A DNA stretch of 28,184 bases from Desulfuromonadaceae bacterium (GTDB lineage Bacteria; Desulfobacterota; Desulfuromonadia; Desulfuromonadales; Desulfuromonadaceae), in contig JAMOOS010000326.1 of NCBI GenBank assembly GCA_027065245.1, forward strand, positions 1-28,184, in the 5' to 3' direction. Shown piece by piece: positions 23,009 to 28,184 of this stretch. Position 1 is the first letter of the stretch; the number at the start of each line of letters is the position of its first letter. The notes beneath the pieces were generated by a model. It had not been told where the DNA came from. It made no database searches and was given only the letters and a program-made list of their open reading frames with translations. A program made the position numbers and the translations under genes.

Positions 23009-23512
23009 TCAACGGTGCCACAGCCCCACATGGTGGCGGCGCGCCTGCTGCTCCAGCCGCAAAAACTCCCGTTTGTGCTTGAAATCAAAACGGCGGTAGA
23101 CCATGGCGCGGCCCTCTTTCAGCAGCAGGCGGTTGAGCATGGTGCCGTTTGGCAACCATACATAGCCCAGCACGCGGCCATAATGATCGCGCTTGTCGCC
23201 GCCCACCTCCACGCGTACCCGTTGACCTTTATAGCGCCGGATAAATGTTTTCAAAGTGTCTCTGGCGCTGTGGCGCAGAACGCGGCGGTTTTTACAGCCC
23301 AGGCGAATAAATTTCCTGTCGCGGCCATTGTCTTTTTTCTCCGGACAATCCACCCCGATCAGGCGCACAATGCCGACATTTTTGACCTTGATAGTGTCGC
23401 CGTCGTATATCCAGGTGACGATGCCGCTATGTGCCGCCAGTGCTGGTGTTGCCACGCCGCTGCTGACAAAAATAACCAGGATTAACATTGACATTACAGA
23501 AAGACGAAGCAT
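23009..23512 (-). CDS. Secreted thermonuclease-like (SNase) nuclease
   Basis: A 167-aa protein with a signal peptide (about 1-26, ending in ATPALA) and one staphylococcal-nuclease domain. Catalytic residues are conserved by alignment with the S. aureus enzyme: Asp37 and Asp39 in YDGDTIKV, Arg50 in RLIGVDCPE, Asp55, Glu58 and Arg113 in HYGRVLGYV. It would act as a Ca2+-dependent nuclease outside the cytoplasm. The ATG at 23512 has AGGAG upstream. It is the last gene of the minus-strand run starting at lysA; 28 bases separate it from the ykgJ stop. It ends five bases from the nudC stop. Confidence 0.9.
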   Translation of the reverse strand: MLRLSVMSMLILVIFVSSGVATPALAAHSGIVTWIYDGDTIKVKNVGIVRLIGVDCPEKKDNGRDRKFIRLGCKNRRVLRHSARDTLKTFIRRYKGQRVRVEVGGDKRDHYGRVLGYVWLPNGTMLNRLLLKEGRAMVYRRFDFKHKREFLRLEQQARRHHVGLWHR

Positions 23513-23540
23513 GGTTATACTCCTGCACAAAATAGGGATA

Positions 23541-23975
23541 CTAACTGGTTTTTCCGCCAGTACGCTGTTCCTTCTCCCGTTCCAGCAGGCGCTGAAACGG
23601 TATCCCTTCACTTAGATGGTAGCCGCAGCCATCGGGCAATTCGGCGTTGGAGAAGAAGATCTCCTTGTTGGGAAAGTCGCGGCACAGTTGCGGGCGGTTG
23701 GCGTAGTCACGGCAGCGCCCATCGCTGCCCAGGCAGCGGCAGGCGAACACCAGCAGACCGTCGCGGTCGCGGCCGGTTACAACAAAGCGTTCCAGCTGTT
23801 TATCGCGCCGTTTCAGATGACCAAACAGCAGGCGCGAGCGCAGCCAGTGTCCCTTGTGACTCAGATGGAGGTGGCGGCAGCAGTTGCCGCACTGGCGGCA
23901 CTGGCCGGTAAGGATCAGCTCCTTACCGGCCAGGCGTAGACGCAGTTTGCGCATATAGCCGTTAAGGCTTGGCAT
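23541..23975 (-). CDS. YkgJ-family cysteine-cluster protein
   Basis: A 144-aa protein with the YkgJ-type cysteine pattern: Cys26-x2-Cys29-x2-Cys32-Cys33 (CRQCGNCC), then CRCLGSDGRCRDYANRPQLCRDFP near residues 90-115. The family is thought to bind a zinc or iron-sulfur site; its role is not known. Both ends are basic. The start at 23975 lies six bases after the trpB stop and has only a weak ribosome-binding site, so translational coupling is likely; an ATG seven codons further in is an alternative. Confidence 0.85.
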   Translation of the reverse strand: MPSLNGYMRKLRLRLAGKELILTGQCRQCGNCCRHLHLSHKGHWLRSRLLFGHLKRRDKQLERFVVTGRDRDGLLVFACRCLGSDGRCRDYANRPQLCRDFPNKEIFFSNAELPDGCGYHLSEGIPFQRLLEREKEQRTGGKTS

Positions 23976-23981
23976 TGCCGC

Positions 23982-25172
23982 TTACAGCTTGAGTTTGTCG
24001 GCGACAAAATCGATATCCTTGTCACCGCGGCCGCTTAGATTGACCAGAATGCGCTTTCCTTTCAGCTCCGGAGCTACGCGCATGGCGTAGGCCAGGGCGT
24101 GGGCGCTTTCCAGTGCCGGGATAATCCCCTCGGTGCGCGACAGGGTCATGAAAGCGTCGAGACATTCCTGGTCGCTGGCGGTCTGGTAGTTGACGCGGCC
24201 GATATCCTTCAGGTAGCTGTGCTGCGGACCGACACCGGGATAATCAAGCCCGGAGGCGATGGAGTACACCGGTAGCGGTTCGCCGGCCTCGTCCTGCAGT
24301 ACATAACAGCGCATGCCGTGGAGAATGCCGGGAGAACCAAGGGTGGCGGTAGCGGCGTGATAGGGGGTATCCAGTCCCAGGCCGGACGGCTCTATGCCGA
24401 TCATCTCTACATCGTCATCGAGAAACGCGGTAAACAGCCCCATGGCGTTACTGCCGCCGCCAACACAGGCCACCAGCTTATCGGGCAGGGCGCCGGTCAT
24501 CTCCTGAAACTGCTCACGTGCCTCGATGCCGACAATTTTCTGAAAATCGCGCACCATCATGGGGAACGGATGCGGGCCCACCACCGAGCCGATGGCGTAA
24601 AAGAAATTCTGCGGATCGCGCAGATATTCTTCAAAGGCGCTGTCCACGGCATCCTTCAGCGATTTTGTGCCGCGATCAACCGGGATTACCTTGGCGCCCA
24701 TCAGTTTCATGCGCACCACGTTGGGCGCCTGTTTGGCCACGTCGATTTCACCCATGTGAATTTCGCACTCGATTCCCACCAGGGCACAGGCGGCCGACAG
24801 GGCTACGCCGTGCTGACCGGCACCGGTTTCGGCCAGAATTTTGGTCTTGCCCATCTTTTTGGCCAGCAGGGCTTCGCCGAGGCAGTGGTTGATTTTGTGG
24901 GCACCGGTGTGGTTTAGATCCTCACGTTTAACGTAAATTTTTGCGCCACCCAACTGCTCGCTTAGGCGGCGGCAGTAGTATACCGGACTGGGACGACCGA
25001 CATAGTGGCGTTGCAGATCGTGTAACTCGTCGATAAATGAGGTGGAATCGCGGATTTCCAGATAGGACTGGCAGATGTCGTCCATTACCGCCTTGAGTTC
25101 CGGCGGCAGTTGCTGACCGCCGTATTCGCCGAAATAACCTTCGTTGTTGGGGGAGTTGCTGATGTTGGTCAT
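23982..25172 (-). CDS. trpB: Tryptophan synthase beta subunit, orphan and divergent
   Basis: A 396-aa PLP enzyme that joins indole and serine to make tryptophan. The PLP lysine is Lys93 in HTGAHKIN and the catalytic Glu is Glu115 in AETGAGQHG. The phosphate-binding loop GGGSNAMG and the DYPGVGPQHSYL segment are intact. It belongs to the TrpB1 type by length and motifs but is unusual in its N-terminus (GGQQLPPELKAVM in place of GGxYVP) and in SIASGLDY instead of SxSAGLDY. No trpA or other trp gene is adjacent. The ATG at 25172 has AGGAG and overlaps the stop of the upstream membrane-protein gene (ATGA). Indole salvage or a second TrpB copy are possible roles. Confidence 0.92.
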   Translation of the reverse strand: MTNISNSPNNEGYFGEYGGQQLPPELKAVMDDICQSYLEIRDSTSFIDELHDLQRHYVGRPSPVYYCRRLSEQLGGAKIYVKREDLNHTGAHKINHCLGEALLAKKMGKTKILAETGAGQHGVALSAACALVGIECEIHMGEIDVAKQAPNVVRMKLMGAKVIPVDRGTKSLKDAVDSAFEEYLRDPQNFFYAIGSVVGPHPFPMMVRDFQKIVGIEAREQFQEMTGALPDKLVACVGGGSNAMGLFTAFLDDDVEMIGIEPSGLGLDTPYHAATATLGSPGILHGMRCYVLQDEAGEPLPVYSIASGLDYPGVGPQHSYLKDIGRVNYQTASDQECLDAFMTLSRTEGIIPALESAHALAYAMRVAPELKGKRILVNLSGRGDKDIDFVADKLKL

Positions 25173-26074
25173 GATCTCTCCTGATAGTAGTGTTGCTGGC
25201 GGCGGTCTTCGCGCCGCCGTTGATAGCTGGACGGAATATAACGATTGTAGGCAAGGCGTATCCCCAGCACAAACAGCGCGCAGCATACGCCGATGATGGC
25301 GCTGTACAGGGGCGGGGTAAGCATGGCTATGCGGATTAGCAATGTGGCCACCGCGTAACCGCAGTTGCGAAAAGCCACCCGATAACTGGAGCCGTAGCGC
25401 ATGGCAAACAGCATAATAAAAATATCGCAGAAAATCAGCAGGGTATAGAACGATTCAAAGGTCTGATTCTCAGCACCAAAGAACAGACTGTGCCACCAGT
25501 TGTAGGCCAGAATATGGGTAAACGCCAGCAGCATTATCAGGGCGGTGGCCTTTTTTATCAGGATAAAAGTGGCGGTGTCGCGCTCCTCGTTCATGTAAGT
25601 GCGTGCTTCGGTCTGGCGGTAGTAGAAGTTGAGGATGACAAACATCAGCAGCGAACCCACTGCCAGGGCGCTGATATCCACCACCAGCGGCGCCAGCCCG
25701 TTCCAGTGGATGGGCTCGTGCAGGTGGGATATCTCCTTGAAGATGTCGCGCAGCAGTACCAGCGACAGAATCTCCACCTGTTTGCCCACCGAGATGGATA
25801 CCGAGTACACCAGACAGAACAGCAGGCTCACCACCTCGAAAGCCAGTACCACGGTAAATACCAGTTGAATCGCTTCCAGATGGTTTTCCGGCGTCAGTTC
25901 CGCTAGCGGCGGCGGCAGCAGCCCCCAGCGTTTGGCCTCTATTCCCGCCAGAGCGCCGAGAAAAATTATCACCAGCAGGGTGCCGATACGCCGCTGCCCT
26001 TTGACGCTTTCAAACAGTGCTTCAACACGTTCGTAGGCGTGGTTGATATTGCTGGCGACCGGATTGAGAATCAC
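25169..26074 (-). CDS. Unrecognised polytopic membrane protein, 301 aa
   Basis: I do not recognise the family. It starts with GTG at 26074, with GGAGAG seven bases upstream. About seven hydrophobic segments are visible: roughly 29-46, 67-93, 125-151, 170-193, 206-225, 237-253 and 255-275. A soluble amphipathic stretch lies at 95-122 (GKQVEILSLVLLRDIFKEISHLHE), and the C-terminus is strongly basic and hydrophilic (RRREDRRQQ). A segment after the fifth helix carries spaced arginines (226, 232, 236, 248). It lies between orf60 and trpB, overlapping the trpB start by four bases, so it is translated with trpB. No enzymatic motif is seen. A transporter or channel is possible but unproven. Confidence 0.75.
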   Translation of the reverse strand: MILNPVASNINHAYERVEALFESVKGQRRIGTLLVIIFLGALAGIEAKRWGLLPPPLAELTPENHLEAIQLVFTVVLAFEVVSLLFCLVYSVSISVGKQVEILSLVLLRDIFKEISHLHEPIHWNGLAPLVVDISALAVGSLLMFVILNFYYRQTEARTYMNEERDTATFILIKKATALIMLLAFTHILAYNWWHSLFFGAENQTFESFYTLLIFCDIFIMLFAMRYGSSYRVAFRNCGYAVATLLIRIAMLTPPLYSAIIGVCCALFVLGIRLAYNRYIPSSYQRRREDRRQQHYYQERS

Positions 26075-26078
26075 AACT

Positions 26079-26261
26079 CTACTCTCCGCTGCCCAGATGG
26101 TGGCGGATAACGCACATCACCATGATCTCTTTGTCCTGCTGCTGACGCTGAAACAGTTGTTGCGCTTCGGAAGGGTAGCGCGCCGATACCACGCTCATCA
26201 ACTCCTCGTCACCCTTGCGGTAGTGCACTTCAAATGGAATCAGGGCGTTGTCGTCGTTCAT
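26079..26261 (-). CDS. Small acidic protein, 60 aa, coupled to lysA
   Basis: Not recognised. Its ATG overlaps the lysA stop (ATGA), and its own stop falls four bases before the GTG of the membrane protein, whose ribosome-binding site is inside its last codons. This tight packing supports a real gene. The sequence begins with acidic residues, contains a Tyr/Arg-rich strand (FEVHYRKGDEELMSVVSARYPSEA), then a Gln-rich helix (QQLFQRQQQDKEIM) and ends in a VIRHHLG stretch. It looks like a small soluble alpha/beta protein. Confidence 0.65.
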   Translation of the reverse strand: MNDDNALIPFEVHYRKGDEELMSVVSARYPSEAQQLFQRQQQDKEIMVMCVIRHHLGSGE

Positions 26262-27517
26262 GGCTGGAACTCATCGGCGTCAAAGCACTGGGTGGCAAAG
26301 TAGTCGGCCATGGTTTCGGCGCGGCGGATCAGCTCCACCGTGCCGTCGCGGCGCAGCAACAGTTCTTTGGGGCGCAGTCGGCCATTGTACTGGAAACCCA
26401 TGGCGTGACCGTGGGCGCCGCTGTCGTGAATGGCGAGCAGATCGCCCTCCTCTATGCGTGGCAGCGCACGCTGCACGGCAAATTTATCGTTATTCTCACA
26501 CAAAGAGCCGACCACATCGTAGACCATATCGGCAGGCTGATCCTCTTTGCCGACCACGTCGATATGATGGTAGGCGCCGTACAGCGCCGGCCGCATCAGT
26601 GCCGACATGCAGGCGTCCACCCCTACATACTGACGGTAGGTATCCTTGAAATTGATGGCACTGGTTACCAGGCAACCGTGGGGGCCGGTCATGTAGCGGC
26701 CGCTTTCCATGTACATGTGCGGCACAAAACCGTGGCGCTGTTTGAAATCGTTGAACAGGGCGGTAATCTCGCTGGCCATGGTTTCCAGCGCCAGCGGCTG
26801 CTGATCCGGCTGGTAGGGGATACCGAAGCCGCCGCCGATGTTGACAAACTCAAACTCTATATCAAGTTGCTCCTTCACCATTGCGGCAATTTCCAGCACC
26901 ATGCGTGCCGTCTCCACCATGTAGGTGTAGTCCAGCTCGTTGGAGGCTACCATGGTGTGCAGGCCGAAACGGCGGGCACCGCGTTGGCGGGCACGGCGAT
27001 AGGCGTCCAGCACCTGCTCGTGGGTGATGCCGTATTTGGCCTCCACCGGGTTGCCAATGATGACATTGCCGGTGCGGCGCGGGCCGGGATTGTAGCGAAA
27101 ACAGATCAGCTCGGGAAAATCAACTACCTTGTCGATTAGGGAGATATCGTCAAGGTTGAGAATGCTGCCCCCATCTTTGGCCGCCCAGTCAAACTCCTCG
27201 GCGCTGGTATTGTTGGAGGTGAACATAATCTGCTCGCCGCTGGCCCCCAACTCACGGCTCATGGCCAACTCGGGGATGGAACTGCAGTCGAAGCCAAAGC
27301 CCATCTCCAGCATAATCTGCATAATACGCTTGTTGGGCAGCGCCTTGACGGCAAAGTATTCGCGAAAGCCGTCAATACCAGCGAAAGCCTGCTTGAGAGC
27401 CGCACCGGTAGCGCGGATCCCCTTTTCGTCGTAGATATGAAACGGCGTGGCAAAATGTTGTGCTATGGCGGGCAGAGCCGGAAACAGGCGCTGCTTGAAA
27501 TCTGCGGACATGGGCAT
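26258..27517 (-). CDS. lysA: Diaminopimelate decarboxylase (group IV PLP decarboxylase)
   Basis: Converts meso-diaminopimelate to lysine, the last step of lysine synthesis. It is 419 aa. The PLP lysine is Lys58 in YFAVKALPN. Further fold-type III features are FDCSSIPEL at 76-84, GLHTMVASN, FVNIGGGFGIPY for the phosphate, MESGRYMTG and the active-site GSLCENNDKFA. Arg and Tyr positions in the C-terminal barrel (GFQYNGRLRPKELL) are conserved. The start at 27517 has AAGGAG eleven bases upstream; an ATG two codons in is an alternative. It is the first gene of a minus-strand operon that continues through orf60, a membrane protein and trpB. Related decarboxylases (carboxynorspermidine) are less likely given the LysA-like ends. 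Confidence 0.9.
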   Translation of the reverse strand: MPMSADFKQRLFPALPAIAQHFATPFHIYDEKGIRATGAALKQAFAGIDGFREYFAVKALPNKRIMQIMLEMGFGFDCSSIPELAMSRELGASGEQIMFTSNNTSAEEFDWAAKDGGSILNLDDISLIDKVVDFPELICFRYNPGPRRTGNVIIGNPVEAKYGITHEQVLDAYRRARQRGARRFGLHTMVASNELDYTYMVETARMVLEIAAMVKEQLDIEFEFVNIGGGFGIPYQPDQQPLALETMASEITALFNDFKQRHGFVPHMYMESGRYMTGPHGCLVTSAINFKDTYRQYVGVDACMSALMRPALYGAYHHIDVVGKEDQPADMVYDVVGSLCENNDKFAVQRALPRIEEGDLLAIHDSGAHGHAMGFQYNGRLRPKELLLRRDGTVELIRRAETMADYFATQCFDADEFQP

Positions 27518-27671
27518 GAAAACGGTATCTCCTTGTGTATTTATTGGTGTCTGGGTTCTTTTTGTAATTTAACTATTTAGGTCGCTGATTGTAATTAAAA
27601 GTTGCGTTGCAGCGCAACCGATATTTAATATATTTTGCCGTTTGTTGTCGTTGCGACGCGGCAGGGCTTGC

Positions 27672-27699
27672 TTGACGCTTTCGCAGATGTGTATAAAAT
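27672..27699 (+). promoter_or_regulatory. Candidate sigma70 promoter of vapBC
   Basis: TTGACG (27672-27677), a 16-base spacer and TAAAAT (27694-27699). Both hexamers match consensus at five of six positions. The -10 overlaps the left arm of the inverted repeat at 27687-27716. Confidence 0.6.
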
Positions 27700-27716
27700 A
27701 AAAGAATAATACACAT
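27687..27716. repeat. Inverted repeat over the vapBC promoter, likely autoregulatory operator
   Basis: Perfect 8-bp arms ATGTGTAT (27687-27694) and ATACACAT (27709-27716) separated by 14 bases. The half-site centres are 22 bases apart, about two helical turns. The repeat covers the -10 and the likely transcription start, as expected for VapB/VapBC autorepression. Confidence 0.6.
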
Positions 27717-27736
27717 TGCGTAACCAGGGAGGAACC

Positions 27737-27931
27737 ATGAGGACCAATATCGTTGTTGATGATGCTCTAATGGCCGAAGCATTGCAATTAAGTGGGATAA
27801 AAACAAAAAAGTGTGTCGTTGAAACCGCCCTTAAACTGCTGGTTCAAGTTAAAAGGCAGGAAAAAATTCGCCAGCTTAAAGGTGCGCTGAGTTGGGATGG
27901 CGATTTGTCGTCCATGAGGGAAGAGTCATGA
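27737..27931 (+). CDS. vapB: VapB-type antitoxin
   Basis: A 64-aa protein with the short VapB layout: an N-terminal DNA-binding strand and helix (RTNIVVDDALMAEALQLSGIKTKKCVVETALKLLV) of the ribbon-helix-helix-like family found with VapC toxins, then a charged linker and a C-terminal acidic-tryptophan segment (LSWDGDLSSMREES) that would thread into the toxin's active site. The ATG at 27737 has GGGAGG six bases upstream. The stop overlaps the toxin start (ATGA), the usual coupling for such pairs. Confidence 0.9.
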   Translation: MRTNIVVDDALMAEALQLSGIKTKKCVVETALKLLVQVKRQEKIRQLKGALSWDGDLSSMREES

Positions 27932-28184
27932 TCATGGTGGATTCATCAGTATGGATAAACTATTTCAACGGCACAGATACATGGCAAACAGACCTCCTCG
28001 ACCAACTGCTTGGTCAGGTTCCCCTGTTTACCGGTGATCTGATTCTAACAGAAGTGCTGCAAGGATTCAGAAGTACCACAGACTACAACAAGGCCAAAGA
28101 AGCCATGTCCGTGCTGGAGTGCAAAACTCTGGGAGGGTATGAAATCGCCGTTAAAAGCGCAGAAAATTACAGGCGGCTAAGAAG
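27928..28184 (+). CDS. vapC: VapC-type PIN-domain toxin, 3' end beyond window
   Basis: The first 85 residues of a PIN-domain ribonuclease. The metal-binding Asp5 is in MIMVDSSVWINYF and the second acidic residue is in LILTEVLQGFR. VapC toxins of this type cut RNA, typically tRNA or rRNA, and are blocked by VapB. The start ATG at 27928 overlaps the vapB stop. The frame is open to the window edge; the remaining acidic residues and the stop lie outside. Nothing in the visible part suggests inactivation. Confidence 0.9.
   Translation, partial: MIMVDSSVWINYFNGTDTWQTDLLDQLLGQVPLFTGDLILTEVLQGFRSTTDYNKAKEAMSVLECKTLGGYEIAVKSAENYRRLR

Larger units (their letters stand above)
27518..27736. other. AT-rich divergent intergenic region between lysA and vapB
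   Basis: No gene is seen. It holds promoters for both directions. An imperfect inverted repeat GTTGCG...CGCAAC at 27601-27618 lies where a lysA -35 element would be; on the minus strand a TACAAT about 18 bases downstream of TTGCGC is a possible -10 for lysA. The vapB promoter and its operator-like repeat occupy 27672-27716. Confidence 0.5.

Noticed and set aside
1..28184. CRISPR arrays, tRNA or rRNA genes, insertion sequences, prophage
   Set aside because: No regularly spaced repeats, cloverleaf-like sequence, transposase or phage gene was seen on reading both strands; only the vapBC pair at the right edge has accessory character.

Overview
The window reads as ordinary bacterial chromosome, densely packed and of moderate-to-high GC. 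It is most consistent with a Desulfuromonadales-like (Geobacter/Pelobacter-type) anaerobic 'deltaproteobacterium'. That placement is inferred from gene content: a nuo cluster with separate nuoC and nuoD, a pseudo-receiver protein, a YkgJ-type protein and a divergent TrpB. No rRNA or other phylogenetic marker is present. I see no CRISPR array, tRNA, rRNA, IS element or prophage.

Layout. (1) 1-5855, minus strand: a cut-off receiver-like protein, the tail-specific protease Prc, diacylglycerol kinase DgkA, and a DinG-family Fe-S helicase with a RadC/JAMM-like domain at its N-terminus. A clear intrinsic terminator (2758-2788) separates dinG-dgkA from prc. (2) 6059-6454, plus: a lone IscU-type Fe-S scaffold, divergent from dinG. 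(3) 6825-17035, plus: an 11-gene complex I operon nuoABCDHIJKLMN with no nuoE, nuoF or nuoG, preceded by a 370-bp regulatory gap with a 16-bp perfect palindrome and a candidate sigma70 promoter. A strong terminator ends it. (4) 17087-18379: a UbiD-family protein whose ATG abuts the T-tract of that terminator and whose active site looks altered. (5) 18419-18772, minus: an unrecognised 117-aa protein. (6) 18884-21478, plus: slyD, queF, a hotdog thioesterase, crcB/fluC and a DUF190 gene. (7) 21480-22079, minus: an MnmM/YtqB-like methyltransferase. (8) 22152-23003, plus: nudC. (9) 27517-23009, minus: a probable operon lysA - orf60 - 301-aa membrane protein - trpB - ykgJ - nuclease, with two ATGA stop/start overlaps. 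(10) 27737-28184, plus: a vapBC toxin-antitoxin pair, the toxin cut by the window end, with an inverted repeat over its promoter.

How it fits together. The nuo genes encode the complete membrane arm and the quinone-proximal arm of complex I (clusters N2, N6a and N6b) but not the NADH-oxidising module. The electron donor must therefore be another protein, for example ferredoxin or a dehydrogenase encoded elsewhere. The most unusual items are this 11-subunit enzyme, the JAMM-helicase fusion, the terminator/UbiD junction with the altered UbiD active site, and the lysA-trpB operon carrying two unknown genes. I did not find a clear-cut undescribed defence or mobile system; the lysA-trpB operon with its unknown membrane protein is the best candidate for new biology.
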